A program made the translations under genes and the position numbers. DNA of 64,000 bases from Cliona cf. orientalis (lineage: Eukaryota > Porifera > Demospongiae > Clionaida > Clionaidae). The notes beneath the pieces are model-generated. The model did no database searches and was not told the DNA's origin. It was given only the letters and a program-made list of their open reading frames with translations. Shown in pieces: positions 52,775 through 63,689 of this stretch (position 1 is the first letter of the stretch; the number at the start of each line of letters is the position of its first letter). Where the stretch lies: assembly GCA_963930775.1 (NCBI GenBank), contig OZ005705.1:2728001-2792000 (forward strand), written 5' to 3'.

Positions 52775-53930
52775 TGTCCATGCATGGCATTATCTAGTTG
52801 CATAAGGGCTCACTAAACTGGTTAACATGTGTGCCCATTGTAAATTCATCGTGGAGTGAGGGGTCCAAACCACAGTGACATGAAGCTAGTCCAAAAAACC
52901 CTCCAACACCACAAAATGTACCTTGTCCTACTTAGAATGGGCAGGTATTCAAGTACTTAGGACTAAGTAATTAAGTAGGCACAGTAAACAGGAAAAAATC
53001 AACCAGCTGTTCTCCTGAGTACTTTTATTATGTGGAACATATTGAGGTAATATCTGAACACACCCTGAACTGAAATTTATATTGCAGTAGTTACTTAGAT
53101 TAGAAGTCTAGATCCTCCTAGCCGGGTACTGTGATTGAACATTAGTAGGCAAATTGTCACTTGCCTGCATGTTACTTGTAGGTTTTACTTGTAAATTTTG
53201 GCCAATAGGATCGATCCATGGTATTATGAGAGCTCCAAAGCGCAAATAGCTGTACTACCACAGCAACAGTTATAAAACTCTAAATAACTTACTTAGCTCA
53301 CCTCGGCCAATGGGATCCATAGTACCAGCCTAGAGGTCAGAGTTCACATTACTATACCTGCCATCTATCAAACTAAATTTTGTATGAATATTTATGTTAC
53401 ATAGCAAGATCTGGAATCACTTCTCATTCTCAAAATTCCAAGCAGCAAGTTTTATCAACGACCAAGCATGACATAGCTATCAGCGATCGTTAATGGTAAC
53501 TCAGCACGTCTCCATGCCCTCCAGATTAGGACACGGACTATAATTTTAGCATAATAATTATAAGAAAATTATCGCTCTGAAAAATATTTTTTGCTGTATA
53601 TGAGTGTGTGTGTGTGTGTGTGTACATGTTGGAGTTCAAAGTGCTGTGTGATATAAAAATAATGGAGTCGTCTCACAATCGATAGATCACCATAGTAGAG
53701 CAGCGACGTCATCATCCAGCACGAAACCACCTCCTCCCTCCTCCCCACTCTCTGGCTCCTCCATAGCATCACGATGGGCAAACTCATCAAACTTAAGCTT
53801 ATTCTCGGAAACACTAGTCCTCTGGTTTGCCCAGCACCTACCGCAGCCCTCCCCCTCCCCTGAGGCAATCTAAAGCTCACACCTCCACCTGCAGCAGCTG
53901 CGCTCCGTAATGGAGGGTTCTTTACAGGCA

Positions 53931-54138
53931 GGCACTGATCCAGAAAATTTGCATGGAAGATGGCTGACGGGGTGGCTACCCATATTAAACATACTGGTGC
54001 AAAGGGGGTGGCTGGTTAATAACAGTGGACATCTCCTATACTATGTTGCATAAAAGAACTGATGGGGGGGGGGGGGGGGGGTGGCTAGCCACCCTATCCA
54101 CCCCCCCCCCCCCCCCCCCCCCCGGATCAGCCCCTGAC
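53931..54138. mobile_element. Possible decayed CAGGGGY-type element with poly-G/poly-C core
   Basis: GGCACTGATCCAG on the left and CGGATCAGCCCCTG on the right are weak inverted copies similar to the ends at 3427 and 3763. Between them are G and C runs of about 18-22 bases. Run lengths are unreliable in assemblies. Confidence 0.4.
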
Positions 54139-54204
54139 AGGGTAGTCTAGGCCTTGCCATTCGTCCTCCATCTCTTCACGGCTAGCTTCTGTTTTCTTCT
54201 GTGG

Positions 54205-55725
54205 CTTACTAAGATGAAGTAGAGTCCCGAGAAGCTCCTCGTATCTCTTCCTCCATCAAGGCCATCTCTGTAACAATGATGGAACTTCTCCACGAATGTT
54301 TGTAAAGCAGCTTGATATCATACACTGAGCTTACACTTTCCTATACAAGCTCTAAATAGTCTGGTTGGATAAAGAACTAAGAGCAGAGTCGGTAGGATTG
54401 AAAATAGAAGGAAACAGATTATTCCGATCACTGCATATGGAAGGTGAGCTGTACTGAAGAAGTCAATTATTGAATCAAACGATATCACTCGTTTATGCAC
54501 TAAGTTTTGCATGTTTCCAGAAATAACTGAAGCTGAGTAACTGTAAGGACTGATACATTAATTTTCCGTAAGAAAGGAGAAAAAAATTATGCAAATACAT
54601 CAGTGATATCATAGGTTTTATTCCACTCTCTCGGCAGCTGGACACAGGATCTATGGAACGGTCTCCATAGGTAGACCAATGGTTTGAAATTACGATCGTG
54701 TAGCTCAATACAAATCCATGTAATGGTTACGAGGCATAATAGGTACAGAGCAGACACAGAGCCAAGAAATTGAACATGGATGATTTTCAAATTACTGTTG
54801 ACACAAAAGGGTGGTATAGCATAGCGAAAAAATTCATATCCCATACAACACTTGCACAAGTACTTGAGTATGAGCACGGTACACCTGTAATTTTAGCTTT
54901 TCAAATTCTACCTTTTCTGTGTGCATCACGTACACTATCAGTTGACAGTACATTATAAAGCAAGTCATGGGAGATGAAATCAAACGCACACGAAAGATTA
55001 ATATCATAATGTTACTGGTACAAACTCCATCAAAATGTAAAAGATGATGTTATACCAATTTTTTGAACATTTGATGCAATCATAATCAAATGTATTAATA
55101 GCCAGAGCATATCCCTCTTTATAATGACTGCATACTCTACCTTCTCTATTTAGGGGATCACACATTGACCTGCTTAACTCTGAGAGGTGTTGTAGTGGTA
55201 GCTGGATATACTCTAAGTTGCTGATATTGAATGTGTGATATTTAACATATGGACACTCTACTAGAAATGTTTCATTACCTTCCTCATAAGTCATACAGTA
55301 GCCAAACTGTAATAGAGTACCTTGATCTGAGCAAAGAACGGCATCCCTGAGGCTACTACCCGTGGTATAACATTTACATTGAGTAGTGTTAGTTGTAGTT
55401 GGTAGGAATGACCATGGCTGACACTGTGATTCGTCAACACTGTCACTGTAGGCTGCTGGAAATCCGAAACACGATAACCCCAATGAGGTAGAAAATTGTT
55501 TGCATTGCAACAGCCACTTCTCTGTTTCTGGATTATCACAGTAATTGAGAGCAAAAAAACTTCTTTTAGCCTAAAGTGAAACCAAACTATTGAACCAGAA
55601 ATCCATAACAACCACGCACTAGGTGGAATACCTTTGAATCCATTTCTTTTGATGTTGATGAGCTTCATCATATAACTGCAGTTGAGGTGTGCTTCAATAT
55701 TGTCACGCATTGAACCGTGACACAT
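54205..55725 (-). pseudogene. Degraded inverted copy of the 57789-59525 membrane protein gene
   Basis: Minus-strand fragments match the intact plus-strand gene in order: FGFPAAYSDSVDESQCQPWSF near 55450, CDPLNREGRVCSHYKEG near 55130, FFRYAIPPFCVNSNLKIIHV near 54800, FKPLVYLWRPFHRSC near 54660 and LPYAVIGIICFLLFSILPTL near 54400. Several frameshifts break the frame (near 55010, 54880, 54590, 54500). Similarity stops near 54205, just after SFSGLYFIL, so the last third is missing. One expected cysteine codon (CSHC) reads CSHY. It is a non-functional duplicate in opposite orientation to its source. Upstream bases near 55620 also match about 57620 in the intact locus, so the duplication included 5' flank. 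Confidence 0.88.
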
Positions 55726-56059
55726 GAATACGCCATGTGGCCATGTTAATTATTTTTTCCAGGCACATTCAACTTGAATTGACAATAGCTCGATAATACC
55801 GAGTATCCCATATATTTAGTACTGGAAGCCATGTTTTCAGTATTATGAAGGTAAATCGTGCAGCTGCAGCATGCTCTCGTCAGAGCTCTAGCATACTAGA
55901 GCAGAGCATATTGTATTATTATAGTGTTGGATTCATTTGGGGTAGCCATACTACTGAACTGAAAGTGTGTACCTACCAGTGATAGGCCACTGAGTTGGGA
56001 AAGCTAATTAAAGATGGTCGTGTACAGCTACTACACTGAGATTTCTTGTTTTACTTCCA

Positions 56060-56560
56060 TACTATAGAGAATTTCAAGCAGAATCTTCCCACGTGAGGCT
56101 TGAGAGATGTACATCTTGGGACTACCTTGATAATGACATTATCCTTCCAGTATTAGATCTTGCAGTTGAGCAAATCCACAATAGATCAGATTTCCACAAG
56201 CTGGAACTGAGTCATAAAGATGAACTAAAATGATGAAGGAGAACCATTTGTACTGCTAGATGATTAATAATAGTTGATGCCTTTAAAGCTGAAGCTTTAA
56301 GGGAACAGGTGGGACCAATAACTCCTCTCCTTTCTGGATGGAAGGAAATAAACCACTTGTTAGACCTACAAGAGTACTTGTGATGATTTCACAGCCTGCT
56401 TCTTCATTAACCAGTCGAGAGAAGTACCCATTATCTTTAGGAATCCTTGGTTCCAATGCATCAATCATTAACCTGTTAGTTGCACTGATGCAGAAGAGTG
56501 GCACAATATTGCCATACAAGAACGAGCATTATATTTGCTATGCGGATTAGTATCCATTAC
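56060..56560 (+). pseudogene. Fragment of the class C receptor gene (first copy)
   Basis: Bases from 56066 match the N-terminal ligand-binding region of the intact receptor at 60472 onwards (REFQAESSHV, WDYLD). Frameshifts, a segment that appears inverted near 56283-56400 and a deletion follow. The upstream flank 55846-56010 also matches 59940-60080, so promoter-proximal DNA was copied too. Confidence 0.75.
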
Positions 56561-56579
56561 CCAACCAAGAACCTCGATA

Positions 56580-56800
56580 ATAATTATTATTCCACCGATG
56601 CTGAGCAACCAAAATTAATGTCAACAATAATTGTACAACTGCTACACTGAGATTTCTCATTTTACTTCCATGTTACAGAGAATTTCAAGCAGAATCTTCC
56701 CACGTGAAGCTTGAGAGATGTGCATCTCGGGACTACCTTGATCATGATATTATCCTTCTAGTATTATAATTATTATCTTGCAGTTGAGCAAATCAGTTGA
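56580..56800 (+). pseudogene. Fragment of the class C receptor gene (second copy)
   Basis: TTCCACCGATGCTGAGCAAC at about 56589 and the following bases match 60390-60590 (signal peptide end through the LAVEQI region) and then stop. It is a short, separately degraded N-terminal copy directly after the first fragment. Confidence 0.72.
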
Positions 56801-57788
56801 GTAAGTCAGCCATCCCCTTTCATTTGAAGTGGGGTGGCTGGGGCAAAATTTTTAAGTGACGGCAGGTTATAGAATAAGGTAGGCATGTACTCATTTTATC
56901 ATACTGGTATACATATAAGATTCTGAATATAGTCCTCATATCAATGGTATCCTGTCCAGGAGCACAACATGTTTAGTCCAACTTAACATCAGTAATAATC
57001 AATATTTGTTGTTTTGAATATATGATAGGGTAAACTATTTAGCTACACAGCTGATATTATTATCAAATTTGTGTAGCTACAACTGTTACAGTTACATTGA
57101 TGTTGCTCCTATAATCAATAATGCTTTGCTTTAATACTAAAATTTACACTAAATTAGTGTAGAAATGTGCATGATGAAGACAAGAAAAAGTTTGTAATCT
57201 GCCTTCTTGAGTTTTGTATAAGTAGAACAAACATCATAATACCAGTAGTTCTGTTTCCTGTGGTTACTATGTGTTAAGATTTTACCTTCATTATAAAGTA
57301 GGAGGCAGCTGCTCAATGGTAATTTTGTTACTCACTGAGTTTTTGCAATCTTCAATGCATTTTTTAATCCTCGGCACATGAGCGAGGGGTATGGTAGTCG
57401 TTCCATGTATGTGTGTGTTTAGGAAAGAACAGCATTGGGAATGATGACTGTATTCACTATCCATGGAGTGGAGGTTACACAGATTATGATAGTCTGCTTC
57501 CCATTGATTTAGAATTATCCTCTGAATTTCTTAAGTGTTTTCACTATAATAATATCAACCATCATGAACAGAGAGTTCATAAGCATCACTTGCTGTTATG
57601 ATGAAGTCCATCAAGATCAAACGAAAATTAATGGATTCAAAGGTATTCCACCTGATGCGCGCTTGTTATGGATTCCTGGCTCAATAGTAACTGTTTAGTT
57701 TCACTTTTGGCTGATTTTGTTTTCTCTTAAACAATCACTGTTACTGTGAAAATTCAGAAAGAGACCTCTCAAAGAAGTGGCTGTAGCA

Positions 57789-59525
57789 ATGCAAACGATT
57801 TTCTATCTCATTGGGGTCATTGTGTTCAGAAGTTTTGGATTCCCAGTGGCCTACAGTGATCACGAGTCACAGTGTCAGCCATGGTCATTCCTATCAACTA
57901 CAACTAACACAACTCAATGCAAATGCTATACCATGGCCAAGGATGACAGCCTCAGGGATGCCGTTCTTTGCTCAGATCAAGGTACTCTGTTACAGTTTGG
58001 CTACTGTATGACTTATGAGGAAGGTAATGGAACATTTCTAGTAGAGTGTCCATATGTTAAATATCACACATTCAATATCAGCAACTTGGAGTATATCCAG
58101 CTACCACTACACCTCTCAGAGTTAAGCAGGTCAATGTGTGATCCCCTAAATAGAGAAGGTAGAGTATGCAGTCATTGTAAAGAAGGATATGCTCTGGCTA
58201 TTAATTCATTTGATTATGTTTGCATCAAATGTTCAGAAAAGTGGTATAACATTGTCTTTTACATTTTAATGGAGGTTGGACCAGTGACATTATTCTTCTT
58301 TGTGATAGTAATCTTTCGTGTACGTTTGACTTCACCTCCGATGATTTGCTTTATAATGTACTGTCAACTGATAGTGTACGTGATGCACACAGAAAAGGTA
58401 GAAATTGAAAGGCTGAAATTACAGGACTACTATGTTCATACTGAAGTACTTGTGCGAGTTTTGTATGGGATATCTAATCTTGAATTTTTTCGCTATGCTA
58501 TACCACCCTTTTGTGTCAACAGTAATTTGAAAATCATCCATGTTCAGCTTCTTGGCTCTGTGTCTGCTCTGTACCTATTATGCCTCGTAACCATTACATG
58601 GATTTGTATTGAGCTACACGATCGTAATTTCAAACCATTGGTCTACCTATGGAGACCGTTCCATAGATCCTGTATCCAGCTGCAGAGAGAGTGGAATAAA
58701 ACCTATGACATCACTGATGTATTTGCATCATTTTTTCTCCTTTCTTATGGAAAATTAATGTATCAGTCCTTACAGTTACTCAGCTTCAGTTATTTCTGGA
58801 ACCTGACAGATGACACACAAAGCTTATTGCATAAACGAGTGACATTGTTTGATCCAACAATTGACTACTTCAGTACAGCTCACCTTCCATATGCAGTGAT
58901 CGGAATAATCTGTTTCCTTCTATTTTCAATCCTACCGACTCTGCTCTTAGTTCTTTATCCAACCAGACTATTTAGAGCTTGTATAGGAAAGTGTAAGCTC
59001 GGTGTAAGACATCAAGCTGCTTTACAAACATTTGTGGAGAAGTTCCACCATTGTTACAGAGATGGGCTTGATGGAGGAAGAGATATGAGGAGCTTCTCGG
59101 GACTCTACTTCATCTTACGAGGTATCATAATAGCTTCACATGAATTGCAACTTACTAAGTTAAGAGAAAACTCTTGGTTCTTTCGTACATTTCTTTTATG
59201 TGCTATTGCTCTGGTATTCAGTTATATCAAACCTTACAAGAAGTGGTATATGAATCTCATAGACACTCTTTTACTCTCCCTTTTGACTTTCCTCTCTTTT
59301 ATGATCAATATCCATAACGACAGTGGATCGAAATTAATTCATGTTCACATATTTTCAACTGGACTTGAAGCAGCTGCCTGTGTTCCTCTGGTGATATTCA
59401 TGGCTTATGTGGTTTATAAAGTGGCTTTGAAGAGTATATGTACCTTAAAGAAAAGGGTCCTATACTGTTACAGAAATGGAGTTGAACACCATGACTCTTA
59501 TGAACACCTTATTAGTTATCACTGA
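57789..59525 (+). CDS. Cysteine-rich polytopic membrane protein
   Basis: A single-exon ORF of 578 codons from the first ATG. It opens with a signal peptide (MQTIFYLIGVIVFRSFGFPV), then an extracellular Cys-rich part with N-glycosylation sites (NTTQCKC; CDPLNREGRVCSHCKEG; CIKCSEKW). About nine hydrophobic segments follow, among them YILMEVGPVTLFFFVIVIF, LLGSVSALYLLCLVTITW, FFLLSYGKLMYQSLQLL, IIGI-type ICFLLFSILPTLLLVLY and LIDTLLLSLLTFLSFMI. A short cytoplasmic end finishes it. The C-x2-C...C-x2-C plus membrane layout aligns with the C-terminal module of the beta-helix pseudogene at 41835-43508, so the two belong to one family with different ectodomains. I do not know its ligand or function. 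A receptor or transporter role is a guess. The GABA-B-like receptor follows 806 bp downstream in the same orientation. An upstream exon cannot be excluded. Confidence 0.8.
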   Translation: MQTIFYLIGVIVFRSFGFPVAYSDHESQCQPWSFLSTTTNTTQCKCYTMAKDDSLRDAVLCSDQGTLLQFGYCMTYEEGNGTFLVECPYVKYHTFNISNLEYIQLPLHLSELSRSMCDPLNREGRVCSHCKEGYALAINSFDYVCIKCSEKWYNIVFYILMEVGPVTLFFFVIVIFRVRLTSPPMICFIMYCQLIVYVMHTEKVEIERLKLQDYYVHTEVLVRVLYGISNLEFFRYAIPPFCVNSNLKIIHVQLLGSVSALYLLCLVTITWICIELHDRNFKPLVYLWRPFHRSCIQLQREWNKTYDITDVFASFFLLSYGKLMYQSLQLLSFSYFWNLTDDTQSLLHKRVTLFDPTIDYFSTAHLPYAVIGIICFLLFSILPTLLLVLYPTRLFRACIGKCKLGVRHQAALQTFVEKFHHCYRDGLDGGRDMRSFSGLYFILRGIIIASHELQLTKLRENSWFFRTFLLCAIALVFSYIKPYKKWYMNLIDTLLLSLLTFLSFMINIHNDSGSKLIHVHIFSTGLEAAACVPLVIFMAYVVYKVALKSICTLKKRVLYCYRNGVEHHDSYEHLISYH

Positions 59526-60330
59526 AATACTGGATATATATATACAATGCCCTTCAATTCAAGTGATTAATTTTAGTAAAGAAATCATCTTTGTCATTTT
59601 CCCCCACGCGCATGCGCAGTAATTAAGGGGTATGATATTTCGGTGTACAAAAATCGCCAGATCTGGAGTCAGTGGAGATCTATAAGCATCTGAGCGACTC
59701 GTAAAGCACAACGAATCAATAGAACTTTGCGAAAAACTAGTCTTGCAAGCCACACCCTTCAATCTCCGCGTGTGAAGGGTGTGGCTTGCGAGACTAGCGA
59801 AAAACAGGCTTCAGTAAGCTTCAAATCGTCATACTGTCCACGAGCATTACCTTTCTGCGTGCATGTATTGGCCGCCGTAGCCACACCTATTGACTGTGCC
59901 AGATATGTGCTTTCTGCTCATGCGCACAACCTAACAATGAGGTAAACCGCGCAGTTGCGCGTGCTAGTCAGAGCTCTAGAGCAGAGCATAGTATAGTATC
60001 GGATTCATTTGGGGTAGCCATACTACGGAACTGAAAGTGTGTAGCTGTCAGTGATAGGCCAAATTGGGAAAGCTAAAGATTGTCATAGCTACTTTCACAA
60101 TGCTTTAATTGGAAAGCAACAATTGGCAAAGATCGCCATTCCGCGCCGAATCACTATTATGTCATTGCGTATAACATGCAATAACATCATACATGTCTAT
60201 GTATCATTAATTCCAATTATTCATGCTAGTGTATTTAATAAAAAAATTATCTTGACTTTCGACAGGAGCGTTATTAGCTACCAACACTCATTAATAGCCA
60301 GTGAGTCTCTATCAGTCCCTAGCTGAGGTG
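59526..60330. other. Spacer and 5' region of the class C receptor
   Basis: It holds a 61-bp hairpin element (59737-59797) and, from about 59940, the putative 5' region of the receptor. That 5' stretch is duplicated upstream of the pseudogene at 55846-56010. No clear TATA box or other defined motif is seen. Confidence 0.5.
59737..59797. mobile_element. 61-bp palindromic element with 7-bp direct flanks
   Basis: CTAGTCTTGCAAGCCACACC at the left is inverted with one mismatch at the right (GGTGTGGCTTGCGAGACTAG). CGAAAAA flanks both sides exactly (59730-59736 and 59798-59804), consistent with a target duplication. The loop is only about 13 bases. Confidence 0.65.
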
Positions 60331-62649
60331 ATGATGCTGATTGTGTCAGTAACAATATTATTGTTCCTCAATGCCGCTATAGCTAATTGTTCCACCGATG
60401 CTGAGCAACCAAACATCAGCAGTAATTGTACAACTACTACACTGAGACTCCTTGTTTTACTTCCATGCTATAGAGAATTTCAAGCAGAATCTTCCCACGT
60501 GCATGTGAAGCTTGAGAGATGTGCATCTTGGGACTACCTTGATCATGACAGTATCCTTCCAGTATTAGATCTTGCAGTTGAGCAAATCAATAACAGATCG
60601 GACTTCCTCTCTTGTCACAAGCTGGAACTGGTTCATAAAGAAGCTGGCTGTGAAATCACCACAAGTACTCTTGTAGGTCTAACAAGTGGTTTATTTCCAT
60701 CCAATCCAGAGAGGAGAGGAGTTATTGGTGTGATTGGTCCCACCTGTTCCCTTTCAGCTTTACAAGCATCAACTATTACTAACCATCCAGAAGTACAAAT
60801 GGTTCTCCTCCATAGTTCTAGTTCATCTTTGCTAACCAATCGAGAGAAGTACCCATTATCTTTAGGAATCCTTGGTTCCACTGCATCAATTGTTAACCTG
60901 TTAGTTGCTCTGACACAGAAAAGTGGTTGGCACAATATTGCTATACTCTATGACCCCTCTGATTTCTACTATCACTCTCTCATGAGAGAATTTTTAGCTG
61001 CTCTTGATGAAGATGTCAACATAAACTTTCTCTCTTCTGTCACATCAAATTTCTACCCTCTTGACGAAGTGAAAATTGTTGGAACACGCATTGTATTCGT
61101 ATTCACCCACCCTGGACATTCCTATAGAATTATGTGCTTAGCATACAACACAAATCTTGTATATCCCAGATACCAGTGGATCTTTGTAAACAAGAGATTA
61201 GGGGACTTTTTGAATGCAGGCACAAGCTTTACCTATAGGGGAAGATACTACACCTGTTCAAACGATCTGGTGAGTGGTATCTTGAAGGAAGCTCTATTGA
61301 TTGACTATCAGTTTTCAACAACAAATCTTTCCAACGTCACTAACTATCCTCAGGGAATAAACTTGAAAGAGATTCAGCAGATGATTGCTCAAACAGTGAC
61401 TCAGAGCAAATTCAACCAAAACATTTCCAAAGATACCATCTGCTACTCGATAATACAGTGGATGTACAGCATATTATATGATACTGTATGGGCTTGGGGT
61501 ATGGTGTTACATGAATTGACAAAAAATCAGGATGAGATTAATCAGTTAGTCTTCAGATACAGGTTTGGAAACAAAACTTTAACTCAAGCCATTCTTAGAA
61601 AATTCTATTCCCTTGATTTTCAAGGAATGTCTGGTCGCATTCGTTTCAATGCCGACATTGGGGTTGTCGATCGCTTGGTCAACCTCTACCAGATTACTGA
61701 TGGACAGGAAAGGCACATTGCCTCTGCTAACAGCAGTACAGTAACAGTTGTTGCTTCACAAGATCTCAAAACCATTCACGATGTAGCAAGAGTTGTAGCT
61801 CTTCCACACATTGGCATTGTTGCGTTCTTCTTATTTACTCACTGTGTAGAATTGTTCATTGTAATACTACTGCACCTGCTCACCTTTCTGTACAGAAACA
61901 CAAAGTTCGTGAAGGCATCTAGTCCAAAGCTTGTTCAGCCAGCATTTATTGGAGTATATTTCTTTATTGCAGGTATGATGTTATATACAATATTTTTTGC
62001 AAACAAGTTGAATGAAGCGAATGGCACACTATTCTGCCAGGCTGTGTGGGTCTGGCTGTTTCCCATCAGCTTTACATTGGTGATGGGCATTACAATATTG
62101 AGGGCATGGCGCCTCTACCGTATATTCAAGCACTACATGAACCCAGGGAAATTCATTTCAAACCATGCTCTACTCGGCATTCTGTCCATACTGGTACTAT
62201 TTGATGTTGTCATTGCTATTGTTTGGACAATTAGCGACCCATTTCATTTTCAATTTGTCGAGTACAAGATAAAAAGTGGCCAAACGTATGATTTAATAAT
62301 TGATCAGAGTTGTGTTTCAACTCATGATATTATTCCTTTGTGGATTGGTACTGTTTTCACGTACAAAATTGGTTTGCTAATTGCAATGGTAGTATTATCT
62401 GTACTTACCCATCAAATCCCTAATCAGACGTTTTCGACAACACTGCTTCGTGTATTTTCCTATATATACTCTATCTCATTTGCAATTGGGTTTTCTATTT
62501 ATTATCTGTTTGTGTTCTTTGATCCTCAGTCAAACATTGACTTCTACATACTGAGTGTACTGTTGTCTGTTCTGTTGTTAAGTTTTGTAATTTTGGTCAT
62601 TCTTCCACCTTTACTACCTGTCATTAAGATCAAGTTGAAAATATTTTGA
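60331..62649 (+). CDS. GABA-B-like class C G-protein-coupled receptor
   Basis: A single-exon ORF of 772 codons from the first ATG, followed by a signal peptide (MMLIVSVTILLFLNAAIA). Residues of about 45-430 form a Venus-flytrap ligand-binding domain: LLVLLPC, LPVLDLAVEQINNRSDFL, GVIGVIGPTCSLSALQ, WHNIAILYDPSDF, YQWIFVNKRLGDF. A seven-helix membrane domain starts near residue 494 (HIGIVAFFLFTHCVELFIVI). It contains a GABA-B-like third helix end (SFTLVMGITILRAWRLYRIF) and ends only a few residues after the last helix (PVIKIKLKIF). The cysteine-rich linker of metabotropic glutamate receptors is absent, as in GABA-B receptors. The ligand cannot be told from sequence. The very short cytoplasmic tail lacks room for a coiled coil. 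Two pseudogene fragments of this gene lie at 56060-56800. Confidence 0.88.
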   Translation: MMLIVSVTILLFLNAAIANCSTDAEQPNISSNCTTTTLRLLVLLPCYREFQAESSHVHVKLERCASWDYLDHDSILPVLDLAVEQINNRSDFLSCHKLELVHKEAGCEITTSTLVGLTSGLFPSNPERRGVIGVIGPTCSLSALQASTITNHPEVQMVLLHSSSSSLLTNREKYPLSLGILGSTASIVNLLVALTQKSGWHNIAILYDPSDFYYHSLMREFLAALDEDVNINFLSSVTSNFYPLDEVKIVGTRIVFVFTHPGHSYRIMCLAYNTNLVYPRYQWIFVNKRLGDFLNAGTSFTYRGRYYTCSNDLVSGILKEALLIDYQFSTTNLSNVTNYPQGINLKEIQQMIAQTVTQSKFNQNISKDTICYSIIQWMYSILYDTVWAWGMVLHELTKNQDEINQLVFRYRFGNKTLTQAILRKFYSLDFQGMSGRIRFNADIGVVDRLVNLYQITDGQERHIASANSSTVTVVASQDLKTIHDVARVVALPHIGIVAFFLFTHCVELFIVILLHLLTFLYRNTKFVKASSPKLVQPAFIGVYFFIAGMMLYTIFFANKLNEANGTLFCQAVWVWLFPISFTLVMGITILRAWRLYRIFKHYMNPGKFISNHALLGILSILVLFDVVIAIVWTISDPFHFQFVEYKIKSGQTYDLIIDQSCVSTHDIIPLWIGTVFTYKIGLLIAMVVLSVLTHQIPNQTFSTTLLRVFSYIYSISFAIGFSIYYLFVFFDPQSNIDFYILSVLLSVLLLSFVILVILPPLLPVIKIKLKIF

Positions 62650-63689
62650 AAGTCAAGCTTTTTATCAACAAATAATATGGTAACTTTGTTATCTTTGAAT
62701 TCTGATTTGACAAATAGCTGGCATTTATGTACACAAGGCAGACCTGGGCCATCCCTGCTTATAGAGTCTCAGTACCAACTCTAAACAATAGTTTACGTAG
62801 TCTGTAATATCTATGCTGAATCCAAGGTCTCTACGCCTTTTAAGTGACCCAAAGGCCTGAGGCTGTAGCATCCCGAGCGCAGCAAGAGTGCTACTAAGGG
62901 CCTGAGGGTATCTTATTAAAGCGTAGAGACCATTGGACGAGGTCTCTAACTGATTTAGAATATACAGCAACTGTAACCATGATAGTTGACCTGAGGACTA
63001 GGCCACTGTTGCACTTTGCATCTTTCTTTGCAATTGCCTTCGGCTACACTTGTAGGTTTATGAAACTTGTAGGTCTCTATACCTCAACCCACAATGTTGG
63101 CGGTACGTGGTTTTGTGTGCAGTCCCTTTCAAATTTTGGACAGTGTCTGCAGCTGCACTGGTTGTACATACATAATAGTTAGACACTATTTAGGAGGTTT
63201 CTATGTGATTTAGACTGAACTGATCAAGGGCTATGTAGAATCCCTATCGGAGCGAAAAATCTACTGAGGATTCTACTGAGCCCTGAGGTCTTCTAAAAAC
63301 CCACTAGACAGTGTCTAACAACTTTAGATCCTAGCAACAATGCCCCGGCATAGGCTTGGCATATTATTATAATTTAAACTGCCGCCTAGCAACAATCCTA
63401 ACCATAGGTAACAATTTTTTTTTTATTTATGTGAGCTTTTTATGAGAATTAAGCCCTGTTTACACACACTGATATAATATGTTTACACAGAAACTGGATT
63501 AGTTTAATCCGGATTCTAATCTGGATTAAGGGTCTAATGTAAATGGGGCTTACTATAGACACCTGCTCCTGATCTATCAGATAACAGTAGTGAGCTCATG
63601 TATAAGTTGAGTCTAGAAACTGAAAGTTGTTATTTAATAATAAGAGTCACAAAATATGCAAAGTTACACTGTTTATATAGTTTATATAG
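62650..63689. other. Non-coding 3' flank of the receptor
   Basis: AT-rich sequence with one hairpin repeat (62822-62935). A second loose inverted pair, TTAGACACTATTTAGGAGG near 63179 and CTAGACAGTGTCTAA near 63305, is present. No gene was recognised. Confidence 0.55.
62822..62935. repeat. Hairpin repeat (GGTCTCTACGC ends)
   Basis: CCAAGGTCTCTACGCCTTTTAA is inverted as TTATTAAAGCGTAGAGACCATTGG around about 70 bases that contain GGCCTGAGG twice. Probably a small MITE; no target duplication defined. Confidence 0.45.

Larger units (their letters stand above)
50161..54204. other. Repeat-rich non-coding spacer
   Basis: Contents: unclassified repeat (50161-50566), R1 pieces (50567-50665 and 51418-51760), a 406-bp MITE (52369-52774), a (TG)n run near 53605, and a poly-G/poly-C element (about 53931-54138). 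A minus-strand acidic reading frame at 53690-53870 (EEPESGEEGGGGFVLDDD) could be a C-terminal exon, but nothing supports it. No tRNA or other RNA gene was recognised. Confidence 0.55.

Noticed and set aside
53569-53880. Minus-strand acidic frame as a C-terminal exon of the 54205-55725 pseudogene
   Set aside because: It has a possible acceptor, but the intact paralogue has no such exon and the composition is low-complexity.
57413-57601. Small ORF upstream of the Cys-rich membrane protein as its first exon
   Set aside because: No signal peptide, no recognised domain and no clear phase-compatible splice pair to 57789.
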